A stretch of DNA of 64,000 nt. Source: Streptomyces regalis (GTDB taxonomy: Bacteria > Actinomycetota > Actinomycetes > Streptomycetales > Streptomycetaceae). The stretch lies in the NCBI RefSeq assembly GCF_001509475.1, contig NZ_LLZG01000345.1:62001-126000 (forward strand), written 5' to 3'. Below, one piece after another: positions 1-7,476 of the stretch; within the stretch, counting starts at the first letter, position 1, and the number at the start of each line of letters is the position of its first letter. The translations under genes and the position numbers were made by a program. Under the pieces are notes generated by a model. That model worked only from the letters and a program-made list of their open reading frames with translations, did not search any database and was not told the origin of the DNA.

Positions 1-206
1 GTCCAGAAGGTCCGCTTGAACGGCTCGGCCTTCAAAGACGCCCCGTACGCTCCGGGCGCCCGGCTCACCTGCCGCCACACGCCCGGCGTACGGGCGAGGA
101 AGCGGAGCGCTCCCCAGAGGGTGCGGGTCTCGAAGCGGGAGGCGAAGACGTGCACCTCGGTGTGGGGCGGGGCGGGGTTCGGCACGGTCCAGGGAAGGGT
201 GGGCAT
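1..206 (-). CDS. DUF3291/monooxygenase-like protein, 5' part only
   Basis: The first 68 codons of a gene that runs off the left edge. It starts at an ATG whose upstream bases read GAGGAGCAGTC, a good ribosome binding site. The N-terminus (MPTLPWTVPN, then HVFASRFE and later WRQVSRAPGAYG) resembles small Streptomyces proteins related to antibiotic-biosynthesis monooxygenase/DUF3291 folds, which are ferredoxin-like alpha-beta barrels. I recognise the pattern only from memory and the C-terminal half is outside the window, so function stays open. It lies 77 bases downstream of the MFS exporter on the same strand and could be the last gene of that unit. Confidence 0.6.
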   Translation of the reverse strand, partial: MPTLPWTVPNPAPPHTEVHVFASRFETRTLWGALRFLARTPGVWRQVSRAPGAYGASLKAEPFKRTFW

Positions 207-283
207 GACTGCTCCTCATGGTCCGGGAGACGGTGCGGTCAGTGGAGTGAGTGGGGCCAGTTGGGTCGTTCGGCCCGCCGGGC

Positions 284-1744
284 TCAGGGGGCGGCCGTCT
301 CCAGCACGCGCTCCGATGCCTGCTCGGCCGGGCTCACGGCCGTGCCGCCACGCCGCCGGGACGGGATGAACAGGGCCGAGACGCCGGCGACGGCCACCAC
401 GGCGGCGCCGGTGACGAGGGCGGGCCGCAGGCCGTCGACGAACGTCTGGCCGGTCTCGTAGCCGCCCTGCGCGGAGAAGATCGACCCCATGACGGCGATG
501 CCGAGCGCACCGCCGACCTCGCGCAGCGCGTTGTTGGCGCCGGAGGCGATGCCCTGCTGCGAGGCCCGCACGCTGGACATGACCAGGTTGGCGGCCGGGG
601 CGACGAACAGGGCCATGCCGATACCGCTGATGATCAGGCCGGGCAGCTGGACGGCGTAGGAGGCGTCGACAGTGATCACGGAGGCCAGGTAGGCAAGGCC
701 GGCGGCCTGGAAGAACAGGCCGGTGGCGACGACGGGGCGGCCGCCGATGCGGTCGGACAGGATGCCGGCGATCGGCGCGACGAGCATCGGCATACCGGTC
801 CACGGCAGCATCCGCAGCCCCGCCTCGGTGGGCGAGTAGCGGAGCACGCCCTGCATGTACTGGCTGAGCAGGAAGATCGACCCGAACATGCCGAGGAACA
901 TCAGCATGCTCGCGGCATTGATCCCGGAGAAGGCCCGGGAGCGGAACAGCCGCATCGGCAGCATCGGGTTCTTGGCTCGGGTGCTGTAGAGGACGAACCC
1001 GACGAGCAGGGCGCCTCCGCCGAACAGGCCGGTCAGGACCAGGGAGCCGGTCCAGCCGTCGGCAGGGCCGCGGACCAGGCCGTACACGATGCCGAACAGG
1101 CCGCCGCTGGCGAGCAGCGTGCCGGGGATGTCGAGCGGGGCGCCGGTGCCGTACGACTCGGTGAGGCGCAGGCGGGCGAGTGGCAGCAGGGCGAGGCCGA
1201 GCGGGACGTTCAGCCAGAAGATCCACTGCCAGGAGATGTGCTCGGTGAGGCTGCCGCCGATGAGCGGCCCGGACGCGACCGCGAGCCCGTTGACGGCACC
1301 CCAGATGCCGTACGCCGTCCCGCGCTTGGCCGCGGGCACGGCCGCCGTCAGCAGGGTCAGCGTCAGCGGCATCATGATCGCCGCGCCGGCGCCCTGGACC
1401 GCGCGGGCGGCGATGAGGGAGTCGACGCCGGGCGCGAGGGCCGCGGCGGCGGAGGCGCCGGTGAAGATCGTGATGCCGACGAGAAAGAGCCGACGCCGGC
1501 CGAAGCGGTCGCCGAGCGCCGCGCCGAACATCAGCAGTACGGCGAAGGTGAGCGTGTAGGCACTCACCGTCCACTCCAGGTCGGGCAGCGCTCCGCCCAG
1601 GTCCTCACGGATGGAGGGCAGTGCGGTGGTCACGACGAGGTTGTCGAGTGCCGCCATGAACCCGGCGACGCTCGTGATGACAAGGGCCCAGGCGGCTCCG
1701 CCTCGGCGTGCTGTCCGCGCTTTCTGTTCGGTCTGCTGTGACAT
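284..1744 (-). CDS. MFS drug exporter, DHA2 (EmrB/QacA) family
   Basis: A 486-residue integral membrane protein with about 14 hydrophobic segments, the usual size of a DHA2 family proton-coupled drug exporter. It shows the family signature LDNLVVTTALPSI in the first helix (residues 33-45) and the loop 2-3 motif GAALGDRFGRRRLF (74-87). The substrate cannot be read from sequence. The start is the ATG preceded by GGGGGAGCG. A TetR gene lies just upstream on the same strand, and the promoter region carries the same operator-like dyad as the TetR promoter (1792-1817), so local repression by that TetR is likely. The C-terminus is polar and cytoplasmic. Confidence 0.93.
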   Translation of the reverse strand: MSQQTEQKARTARRGGAAWALVITSVAGFMAALDNLVVTTALPSIREDLGGALPDLEWTVSAYTLTFAVLLMFGAALGDRFGRRRLFLVGITIFTGASAAAALAPGVDSLIAARAVQGAGAAIMMPLTLTLLTAAVPAAKRGTAYGIWGAVNGLAVASGPLIGGSLTEHISWQWIFWLNVPLGLALLPLARLRLTESYGTGAPLDIPGTLLASGGLFGIVYGLVRGPADGWTGSLVLTGLFGGGALLVGFVLYSTRAKNPMLPMRLFRSRAFSGINAASMLMFLGMFGSIFLLSQYMQGVLRYSPTEAGLRMLPWTGMPMLVAPIAGILSDRIGGRPVVATGLFFQAAGLAYLASVITVDASYAVQLPGLIISGIGMALFVAPAANLVMSSVRASQQGIASGANNALREVGGALGIAVMGSIFSAQGGYETGQTFVDGLRPALVTGAAVVAVAGVSALFIPSRRRGGTAVSPAEQASERVLETAAP

Positions 1745-1791
1745 CGCTCCCCCAGGGATGATGCATTCCGGTTGGTGGTGTGGACAGTGCT

Positions 1792-1817
1792 AGAGATAGT
1801 TATGGATCACTAACTTT
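1792..1817. promoter_or_regulatory. Probable TetR operator in the exporter promoter
   Basis: Imperfect dyad AGAGATAGT, 8-base spacer, ACTAACTTT. The right arm shares the 11-base string ATCACTAACTT with the dyad upstream of the TetR gene (2443-2468). The left arm matches that site's left arm at 6 of 9 positions with the same spacer length. It is 48 bases upstream of the exporter start, where a repressor would block transcription. Binding by the adjacent TetR is inferred. Confidence 0.6.
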
Positions 1818-1873
1818 TGAGCCCATGAATTGGAGCCCATGAAAAGGCGGAGTGGGCTTTGCCACCCCTCCCC

Positions 1874-2437
1874 CTACGACGGCTCCTCAGTCCGCTCCGG
1901 CGGGCTCATCCCCGCCCAGACACGGTGGTCGGGAGGGAAACCCATGGCCACCAGGCAGTTGATGAGCATGCCGTACGCCATGAAGGTCGTCGTCTCGTTG
2001 ACGTCCGCACCGAGCGGCAGATGGATGGTGTCCCACAGTCGCATCCAGCCGGCACGCACGACTTCGCCGAACTCGTGGTCACCCTCCTGCTCGGCGGCCG
2101 CCACGGCGAGGTACATCTGCATCTGCATCATCAGCTGCTCGGGCTGCTCCGAGACGACCTTCCGGTACGCGTCACCCATGGCATGCAGGGCCTCTTCGCC
2201 CTCCAGCCCCTCGGAGGCCTCCGCGAACATCCGGATGGTGTCCTCCACGCAACGCTCGGCCGCCGCCAGGAAGATCGCCTTCTTGCCCGGGAAGAGCCGG
2301 AAGAGATACGGCTGCGAGACACCGACCCGCTTGGCGATCGCCTCGGTCGACGTGCCGTAGTAGCCACCGCGGGCGAACTCGGCCGTCGCCGCGCGGATGA
2401 CGCTCTCGCGCCTCTCTTCTGCGCTCATCCTGACCAC
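1874..2437 (-). CDS. TetR/AcrR family transcriptional regulator
   Basis: A 187-residue one-component regulator. The N-terminal helix-turn-helix is typical: ESVIRAATAEFARGGYYGTS followed by IAKRVGVSQPYLFRLFPGKK (residues about 12-53). The C-terminal part is the variable ligand-binding and dimer region with a methionine-rich helix (QLMMQMQMY). GTG at 2437 is used here; ATG at 2428 is an equally good start and neither has a clear ribosome binding site, so the message may be nearly leaderless. The gene sits upstream of the MFS exporter on the same strand, and matching operators in front of both suggest autoregulation and control of efflux. Confidence 0.92.
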   Translation of the reverse strand: MVRMSAEERRESVIRAATAEFARGGYYGTSTEAIAKRVGVSQPYLFRLFPGKKAIFLAAAERCVEDTIRMFAEASEGLEGEEALHAMGDAYRKVVSEQPEQLMMQMQMYLAVAAAEQEGDHEFGEVVRAGWMRLWDTIHLPLGADVNETTTFMAYGMLINCLVAMGFPPDHRVWAGMSPPERTEEPS

Positions 2438-2442
2438 GCCAG

Positions 2443-2468
2443 TAAGTTAGTACTTAATCACTAACTTA
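2443..2468. promoter_or_regulatory. TetR autoregulatory operator
   Basis: Perfect 9-base inverted repeat TAAGTTAGT / ACTAACTTA with an 8-base spacer (ACTTAATC), starting 6 bases upstream of the TetR start codon. A related copy lies at 1792-1817. The AT-rich composition stands out in this GC-rich DNA and the architecture is that of a TetR dimer site. Confidence 0.75.
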
Positions 2469-2512
2469 GTCAAGGGGTCGAGGCCTCTGCAACAAGGGGC
2501 GAGCTGCAACAG

Positions 2513-2547
2513 GTAAGGGGCGCCCCACCATGGAGGACGCCCCTTAC
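2513..2547 (-). terminator. Stem-loop terminator after the hadB-like gene
   Basis: A 10-base-pair perfect stem (GTAAGGGGCG / CGCCCCTTAC) with a 15-base loop, located 34 bases beyond the stop codon of the minus-strand MaoC gene. There is no long T-run, as is usual in Streptomyces. Confidence 0.6.
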
Positions 2548-2580
2548 TTCACGGCACGCGCGTGCCGCTCGCACAGACGT

Positions 2581-3009
2581 TCACGCCAGCTGTACGACCG
2601 CCCGCGACATCCCGAGCACCTTCTGCCCGGCGCTCTTCACGATCAGGTCCACCCGGACCTTGTTGTCGTCGAGCTTGGCCGCGACCTTGCCGCTGACCTC
2701 GATCGTGGCGCCCTGGTCGTCGTTCGGGACGACGACGGGCTTGGTGAAGCGGACGCCGTACTCGACAACCGCGGCCGGGTCCCCGGTCCAGTCGGTGACC
2801 ACCCGGATCGCCTCGGCCATGGTGAACATGCCGTGCGCGATGACGTCGGGCAGCCCGACCTCCTTGGCGAACTTCTCGTTCCAGTGGATCGGGTTGAAGT
2901 CACCGGAAGCGCCCGCGTACTGGACGAGCGTGGCGCGAGTCACGGGGAAGGTCTGGGCGGGCAGCTCGGCGCCGACCTCGACGTCGCCGTACGCAATCTT
3001 CGCCGTCAT
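2581..3009 (-). CDS. MaoC-like (R)-hydratase, HadB type
   Basis: A 142-residue hot-dog-fold hydratase/dehydratase. The catalytic signature GDFNPIHWNE gives Asp37 and His42, which correspond to the catalytic Asp/His pair of the mycobacterial HadB subunit, followed by the substrate-tunnel helix VIAHGMFTMAEAIRV. It most likely hydrates or dehydrates acyl thioesters as a heterodimer with the gene just upstream, whose protein lacks the catalytic His. The two genes are separated by 3 bases and follow tRNA-Thr, tRNA-Met and rpmG, the same order as the mycobacterial hadAB locus. Streptomyces lack mycolic acids, so the physiological substrate is unknown. Confidence 0.88.
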   Translation of the reverse strand: MTAKIAYGDVEVGAELPAQTFPVTRATLVQYAGASGDFNPIHWNEKFAKEVGLPDVIAHGMFTMAEAIRVVTDWTGDPAAVVEYGVRFTKPVVVPNDDQGATIEVSGKVAAKLDDNKVRVDLIVKSAGQKVLGMSRAVVQLA

Positions 3010-3012
3010 AGG

Positions 3013-3477
3013 TCAGGCCTCCCCTTCTTCGGAGTCCGCCCCACGGGCGACGAGCTTCGTCCAGGCGGTCACGACGTGCTCCCCGGCCTCGTCGTGGACC
3101 TCGCCGCGGATGTCCAGGATCTCGTTGCCCGCCATGGACTTGATCGCCTCGATGGTCGAGGTGACGGTCAGCCGGTCGCCGGCGCGCACTGGCCGGCTGT
3201 AGGCGAACTTCTGGTCGCCGTGGACCACCCGGCTGTAGTCCAGGCCCAGCTGGGGGTCGGCGATGACCTGTCCCGCGGCCTTGAAGCTGATCGCGAAGAC
3301 GAAGGTCGGCGGGGCGATCACATCGGAGTGGCCGAGCGCCTTGGCGGCCTCCGGATCCAGGTACGCCGGGTTGATGTCCCCCACGGCCTCCGCGAACTCA
3401 CGGATCTTCTCCCGGCCCACCTCATAGGGGTCGGTGGGCGGGTAGCTCCGCCCCACGAAGGACTGGTCGAGCGCCAT
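3013..3477 (-). CDS. MaoC N-terminal-like protein, HadA type
   Basis: A 154-residue hot-dog-fold protein. It has the FAS1/HadA-type N-terminal pattern (MALDQSFVGRSYPPTDPYEVG, then VGDINPAYLD and VIAPPTFVF). At the position of the hydratase Asp-His motif it reads GDINPAY, without the catalytic His, as in the structural HadA subunit. It is therefore predicted to stabilise a heterodimer with the HadB-like product encoded 3 bases downstream and to help bind the acyl chain. Transcribed on the minus strand after rpmG, separated from it by a terminator-like hairpin at 3563-3601. Confidence 0.86.
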   Translation of the reverse strand: MALDQSFVGRSYPPTDPYEVGREKIREFAEAVGDINPAYLDPEAAKALGHSDVIAPPTFVFAISFKAAGQVIADPQLGLDYSRVVHGDQKFAYSRPVRAGDRLTVTSTIEAIKSMAGNEILDIRGEVHDEAGEHVVTAWTKLVARGADSEEGEA

Positions 3478-3562
3478 GGCTCGGCACCTCCTGCTGTCTG
3501 CTGCGGTTGACCTGCTGGTTCGCCCGGCTCGACCGGACCGACCGGTAACCGGGGCGGAAACG

Positions 3563-3601
3563 ACGCGAGGCCGCCCCCCGACTGAGGGGGCGGCCTCGCG
3601 T
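3563..3601 (-). terminator. Strong hairpin between rpmG and the hadA-like gene
   Basis: A 16-base-pair perfect stem (3563-3578 with 3586-3601) and a 7-base loop, starting 12 bases after the rpmG stop codon. It should terminate or attenuate the tRNA-rpmG transcript before the hadA-like gene, whose start lies 86 bases further on. Confidence 0.8.
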
Positions 3602-3612
3602 ACGAGCCTGTT

Positions 3613-3777
3613 TTATCGCGTTTCGCGGTGCGCAGTGTGCGCGTTGCAACGCGGGCAGTGCTTCTTCATCTCAAGACGATCCGGGTTGTTACGCCGGTTC
3701 TTCTTGGTGATGTAGTTCCGCTCCTTGCACTCCACGCAGGCCAGCGTGATCTTCGGGCGGACGTCGGTGGCAGCCAC
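3613..3777 (-). CDS. rpmG: 50S ribosomal protein L33
   Basis: A 54-residue ribosomal protein of the large subunit. The start is the GTG at 3777, giving [20 protein letters not shown]. Two CxxC pairs (CVEC and CPRC) mark the zinc-binding form of L33. Actinomycetes often keep a second, cysteine-free copy for zinc limitation. It is the third gene of a minus-strand unit after tRNA-Thr and tRNA-Met, a conserved actinobacterial arrangement. The longer open frame upstream crosses the tRNA-Met gene and is not coding. Confidence 0.95.
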   Translation of the reverse strand: MAATDVRPKITLACVECKERNYITKKNRRNNPDRLEMKKHCPRCNAHTAHRETR

Positions 3778-3866
3778 GTGAGTGCTCCTTGACGAACGGA
3801 TGGGACGGTTTAACGCATAGAAGAGTAGCCGATCGAAGGACCGACCCCGCAATCGGCTACTGTCAG

Positions 3867-3939
3867 TAGCGGTGACCGGACTTGAACCGGTGACACAGCG
3901 ATTATGAGCCGCTTGCTCTACCGACTGAGCTACACCGCT
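3867..3939 (-). tRNA. tRNA-Met (CAT)
   Basis: 73-base cloverleaf read on the minus strand: acceptor stem AGCGGTG pairs with CACCGCT, D-loop AGCTCAGTCGGTAGAGC, anticodon loop CTCATAA with CAT, and TpsiC arm GGTTCAAGTCC. CCA is not encoded. The T-arm and A1:U72 type end argue against initiator tRNA. A CAT anticodon could also be the lysidine-modified Ile2 tRNA, but its place between tRNA-Thr and rpmG matches elongator tRNA-Met in other actinobacteria. Confidence 0.9.
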
Positions 3940-3985
3940 GTGATGCGATCCGTTCCCGCCTCGCGGCGGGAACCTCTCACACCAG

Positions 3986-4058
3986 AGCCCCAAAACGGAA
4001 TCGAACCGTTGACCTTCTCCTTACCATGGAGACGCTCTGCCGACTGAGCTATTGGGGC
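3986..4058 (-). tRNA. tRNA-Thr (GGT)
   Basis: 73-base cloverleaf on the minus strand: acceptor GCCCCAA with TTGGGGC, D-arm AGCTCAGTCGGCAGAGC, anticodon stem TCTCC/GGAGA enclosing loop ATGGTAA (anticodon GGT), T-arm ACGGTTCGATTCCGT. CCA is not encoded. It is the first gene of the tRNA-Thr, tRNA-Met, rpmG unit. Confidence 0.95.
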
Positions 4059-4069
4059 GAGCGATGAAG

Positions 4070-4099
4070 ACATTACACGCTCGGCTGCCGTTCACCCAA
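4070..4099 (-). promoter_or_regulatory. Possible promoter of tRNA-Thr/tRNA-Met/rpmG
   Basis: On the minus strand TTGGGT and TAATGT are separated by 18 bases, with the -10 element 11 bases before the mature tRNA-Thr 5' end. This fits a housekeeping-type sigma-70 family promoter driving a tRNA gene. The -35 is an imperfect match. Confidence 0.45.
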
Positions 4100-4342
4100 A
4101 TCCGTTTCCCGGCCCCGGTCTGCCGCCGATCGGCGGACCGCTCAGCCGCCTCGCGGGCCACTGCGGCACCGCGGACGCGGCGCCGTTCGGCGGACCACAC
4201 CGGTACGACTATTGCGCTCCTGCGCACCAGGGCCGGGTCGCCACCCTAGGCTCGACTCACTCTGCGTGATCTTGCGTGCCCGGCGCAGTCCCCAGCACCG
4301 TTCCCGCAGCCCCGATGCGCAGCCCCGAGCCTCTGGAACGCG

Positions 4343-5608
4343 ATGCCCGACAGTCAGCCCCAGCCGCCCCACTCGTCGTCCTCGTCGGGTTCGTCCGGCC
4401 CGACCGACCCGGGTGCTCTGCTGCTGTGCGGGGCACGGCTCACCGACGGCCGGACCGTGGACGTACGGCTGGGCGGCGGGCGCATCGAGGCGGTCGGCAC
4501 GGCCGGGAGCCTGGCGGCGGGCGACACGCGCGCGTGCGGCACCCGCGTGGACCTCGGCGGCTATCTGCTCCTGCCGGCCCCGGCCGAACCGCACGCCCAC
4601 GGCGACACCGCGCTCTCCGCCGACGAGGGCGGACCGGTCTCGTACGTCCCCCAGGACGTCCAGCGCCGGGCCACCGAGGCCGCCCTGCTCCAGCTCGGGC
4701 ACGGGGCGACCGCGCTGCGGGCGCACGTGCGCGTGGGCGACGTTCAGGGGCTGGGCGCACTGGCCGCCGTACTGCAGGCACGGCGTTCGCTGCGCGGGCT
4801 CACCGAGTTGACGACGGTGGCGATGCCGCGGCTGCTGACCGGGGCGGCCGGGACGGAGGGGCTCGCGATGCTGCGGGACGCGGTGAAGATGGGCGCGTCC
4901 GTGGTCGGCGGCTGCCCCGACCTGGACCCGGATCCGACGGGTTACGTGGAGGCGGTCCTGGAGGTCGCCTCCGAGCACGGCTGTCCCGTCGACCTGCACA
5001 CCGACGCCACCGACCCCGCCCGCCTGGCCCGCCTCGCCGCGATGGCCGGCGGACTGCGCCCCGGCGTGACGCTCGGCCCGTGCGGCGGTCTGGGGCGTCT
5101 GCCGGCCCAGGTGGCCTCCCGCACCGCGGACCAGCTCGCGGCGGCCGGGGTGACGGTGGTGTGCCTGCCGCAGGGTGGCTGCGGGGGCGTGGAACGGCGG
5201 GCCACGGCCCCCGTACGACTGCTGCGCGCGGCCGGCGTACGGCTCGCCGCCGGAAGCGGCGCCCTGCGGGACGTGTCGAACCCGGTGGGCCGCGGCGACC
5301 CGCTGGAGGCCGCGTACCTGCTGTCGTCGCGCCACGGACTGCGGCCCGAGGACGCGTACAACGCCGTGAGCGCGTCGGCGCGTGCGGTGCTGGGTCTGCC
5401 CGAGGTGCGGGTGGAGGCGGGTTTCCCGGCCGAGTTGCTGGCGGTGCGCGGGGACCGGCTGGCGGGGGCGCTGTCGCTGGCGTACAGCCGCATCGTGGTG
5501 CACCGGGGGCGCGTGGTGGCGCGGACCAGCGCGGTGCGGGAGTACTGCAACTCGGCCGTGGCGGCGGAGTTGGGGCTGCCGCGACAGGGGCGGGGAGAGG
5601 TGTCTTGA
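4343..5608 (+). CDS. Amidohydrolase family protein (cytosine deaminase-like)
   Basis: A 421-residue protein of the metal-dependent amidohydrolase superfamily. It has the usual N-terminal beta-sandwich strand (LLLCGARLTDGRTVDVRL), the first metal site PHAHGD (His84 and His86), a DLHTD segment and the C-terminal composite sandwich (RVEAGFPAELLAVRG). Where the family normally has a metal-binding Asp (pattern GSD followed by RDPFNP in cytosine-deaminase-like enzymes), this protein reads AGSGALRDVSNP, so the Asp appears replaced. Substrate is unknown and activity may be altered. The Ser/Pro-rich N-terminus before residue 25 is probably disordered. The first in-frame ATG is used; no strong ribosome binding site is seen. 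Confidence 0.8.
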   Translation: MPDSQPQPPHSSSSSGSSGPTDPGALLLCGARLTDGRTVDVRLGGGRIEAVGTAGSLAAGDTRACGTRVDLGGYLLLPAPAEPHAHGDTALSADEGGPVSYVPQDVQRRATEAALLQLGHGATALRAHVRVGDVQGLGALAAVLQARRSLRGLTELTTVAMPRLLTGAAGTEGLAMLRDAVKMGASVVGGCPDLDPDPTGYVEAVLEVASEHGCPVDLHTDATDPARLARLAAMAGGLRPGVTLGPCGGLGRLPAQVASRTADQLAAAGVTVVCLPQGGCGGVERRATAPVRLLRAAGVRLAAGSGALRDVSNPVGRGDPLEAAYLLSSRHGLRPEDAYNAVSASARAVLGLPEVRVEAGFPAELLAVRGDRLAGALSLAYSRIVVHRGRVVARTSAVREYCNSAVAAELGLPRQGRGEVS

Positions 5609-5784
5609 GGGCGCATGGTTGCGTGCGCTTGAGCGGGTGAGGCAAGGGGCGGCCTGGAGCGCGCAAGGGGCGCGCCGGAGGCTCGTACGCCCGGCGTCTG
5701 TGCGTGCGATGTGCGCCTGTGATGATGTGAGGCGTGGCTGAAGTCGTGCGGCGAATGCGGCCGTCCGGGCGTACGGTCGGAAAC

Positions 5785-6441
5785 ATGCGCATTGTCATCG
5801 CTGGTGGTCATGGTCAGATCGCGCTGCGGCTGGAGCAGCTGCTCGCCGCGCGTGGGGACGAGGTCGCGGGGATCATCCGCAAGGCCGAACAGAGCGACGA
5901 CCTGCGGGCGGCCGGCGCCGAACCCCTCCTGCTGGACCTGGAGTCGGCCTCGGTCGAGGAGGTCGCGGAACATCTGCAAGGCGCGGACGCGGCGGTCTTC
6001 GCGGCCGGCGCGGGCTCGGGCAGCGGGGCGGCCCGCAAGGACACGGTGGACAAGGGTGCCGCGGTCCTGTTCGCGGACGCGGCGGTCCGGGCGGGCGTAC
6101 GGCGCTTCGTGGTCGTGTCGTCGATGGGCGCCGACCCCAAGCACGAGGGCGACGAGGTCTTCGACGTCTACCTGCGCGCCAAGGGCGAGGCCGACGCATA
6201 CGTCCGCGACCTGGACGCCCTGGACTGGACGATCCTGCGCCCCGGCATGCTGACGAACGACGCCGGGACCGGCCTGGTACGCCTGGAGGCACACACCGGC
6301 CGTGGCCCGATCCCCCGCGACGACGTGGCCGCCGCACTCGCGGAGTTGCTCGACACACCGGCGACGGCCGGCCTGACGCTGGAACTGATCAGCGGGTCGG
6401 CTCCCGTCTCGGTCGCGGTGAAGTCGGTGGCGGGGAACTGA
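5785..6441 (+). CDS. NAD(P)-binding atypical SDR protein
   Basis: A 218-residue Rossmann protein beginning MRIVIAGGHGQIALRLEQLL, with the dinucleotide-binding GGHGQIA turn at residues 7-13. It continues with the NmrA/atypical-SDR pattern: VFAAGAGSGS, VRRFVVVSSMGAD and a DWTILRPGMLTND segment. Such proteins bind NAD(P)H and act as reductases or redox sensors; the substrate is not readable. ATG at 5785 starts directly at the Rossmann strand and fits family length better than upstream ATGs. The next gene begins 2 bases after the stop codon, so the two are probably co-transcribed. Confidence 0.85.
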   Translation: MRIVIAGGHGQIALRLEQLLAARGDEVAGIIRKAEQSDDLRAAGAEPLLLDLESASVEEVAEHLQGADAAVFAAGAGSGSGAARKDTVDKGAAVLFADAAVRAGVRRFVVVSSMGADPKHEGDEVFDVYLRAKGEADAYVRDLDALDWTILRPGMLTNDAGTGLVRLEAHTGRGPIPRDDVAAALAELLDTPATAGLTLELISGSAPVSVAVKSVAGN

Positions 6442-6443
6442 CG

Positions 6444-6824
6444 TTGGGCACGGAGGGGATTCCGGCCGCGCAGGAGGCGCTGTTGCGGCGCATGTACGAG
6501 GTCTTCTCGACCGACGAGCGAGAGGCCTTCCTGCAACGGTGCCTCGCGCCCGACGTGGACTGGCCGAACGTCCTGGACGGAGTCCGGCTGTACGGCCGCG
6601 AGGCGGTACGCGCGTACTGGGCCCGGCAATTCGCCGCCGGACATCCCCTCGTACGGCTGGAGGGCCTGCGCCCGGACGAGGACGGGGCGGCCGTGGTGGC
6701 GACCGTACGGCCCGGGATGCGCGACGTGTCGGGCGATCGGTGGGCGGAGGAGACGGTCGAGCACGTGTACCGGTTCGACGAGGACGGGCTGGTGGCGCGG
6801 ATGGATGTGCGGGCGGTCGCCTGA
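6444..6824 (+). CDS. SnoaL-like (NTF2 fold) protein
   Basis: A 126-residue protein with the NTF2/SnoaL-like pattern: an initial helix (LLRRMYEVFSTDEREAFLQRCLAPDVDWPN), a second helix (GREAVRAYWARQF) and beta strands ending in VEHVYRFDEDGLVARMDV. Members are small ligand-binding proteins or isomerases. The TTG at 6444, 2 bases after the previous stop, suggests translational coupling to the NAD(P)-binding protein; an alternative start is the ATG at 6492. Function is not known. Confidence 0.72.
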   Translation: MGTEGIPAAQEALLRRMYEVFSTDEREAFLQRCLAPDVDWPNVLDGVRLYGREAVRAYWARQFAAGHPLVRLEGLRPDEDGAAVVATVRPGMRDVSGDRWAEETVEHVYRFDEDGLVARMDVRAVA

Positions 6825-6871
6825 GGGGCGGGGCCCGGGGTGAGCTCAGGCTCCGGGGCTCGGTGGGGCGC

Positions 6872-7084
6872 TCAGAACAGCGGCAACTGGCCGGGGAACT
6901 CAGGTACGACGTACCCGTCCAATGCGGGCTGGGCCGCCCCGAGTTGCGCCTGCCGACGTGATCCGGGACACGACACGAGTTCCCCGCTCTCCCGTGCGCC
7001 GGGCGGATCGTGCCGTGCGAACCGACCGGCGACGACGGCGATCTCACGCCGGCACTCGGGGCAACTTCTGCGACGCATGGCCAT
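6872..7084 (-). CDS. Small conserved Cys-containing hypothetical protein
   Basis: A 70-residue protein starting MAMRRRSCPECRREIAVVAG, with a CPEC pair followed by HDPP and a later LVSCPGS. The Cys/His spacing suggests a small zinc-binding fold. The C-terminus ends VVPEFPGQLPLF. I believe similar short proteins occur in other Streptomyces, but no function is known. It lies alone between the SnoaL-like gene (convergent) and the tRNA-Tyr terminator. Confidence 0.65.
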   Translation of the reverse strand: MAMRRRSCPECRREIAVVAGRFARHDPPGARESGELVSCPGSRRQAQLGAAQPALDGYVVPEFPGQLPLF

Positions 7085-7121
7085 GCAGCCAGTGTGCCCT
7101 GGGCGTGACTCTGGAACGCGA

Positions 7122-7161
7122 AAACCCCTCCGATCTACGTTTCCGCAGATCGGAGGGGTTT
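7122..7161 (-). terminator. Terminator of tRNA-Tyr
   Basis: A perfect 15-base-pair stem (7122-7136 with 7147-7161) around a 10-base loop, starting 8 bases downstream of the tRNA-Tyr 3' end. The stem core is CCCCTCCGATCT, and the minus-strand transcript ends in a short T-run. Confidence 0.85.
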
Positions 7162-7168
7162 CTCAGCG

Positions 7169-7250
7169 TGGCGGCGCCAGGATTCGAACCTGGGAAGGCT
7201 GAGCCGGCAGATTTACAGTCTGCTCCCTTTGGCCGCTCGGGCACACCGCC
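7169..7250 (-). tRNA. tRNA-Tyr (GTA)
   Basis: 82-base class II tRNA on the minus strand: acceptor GGCGGTG with CGCCGCC, D-arm GCCCGAGCGGCCAAAGGGAGC, anticodon loop CTGTAAA (GTA), a long variable arm and T-arm CCAGGTTCGAATCCTGG. CCA is not encoded. Confidence 0.95.
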
Positions 7251-7476
7251 GGGTTTGCTGCCGTTTCGAACCGCTTTTCGGCGGTGCTCCCTGGCAACGA
7301 CGTAAACAATACCCGATGGGGAGGGGTGCTTCGCCACCCGATTGATCGCCGCCCGGGGGACCAGGGATGGCTAGGCTTGTCCGGATGCGGTCCGGGGCCT
7401 GCCCCGGCTCGGCGGCAACCCCCACGCCCGCCGATACGCACCCCCATACGCACCCCGATACAAGGAGCCACAGGAC

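Noticed and set aside
251..1741. Long plus-strand open frame over the MFS exporter
   Set aside because: It is the antisense shadow of the exporter: composition is Gly/Asp/Glu/Arg-rich with no domain pattern, while the minus strand has clear MFS motifs.
4142..5503. 453-codon minus-strand frame across the amidohydrolase gene
   Set aside because: Arg/His/Gly-rich antisense shadow that also crosses intergenic DNA. The plus-strand protein has recognisable strands and a metal motif.
7281..7476. Leader peptide or small ORF before yajQ
   Set aside because: Only short GATACGCACCCC repeats are seen; no start with a ribosome binding site and coding bias.
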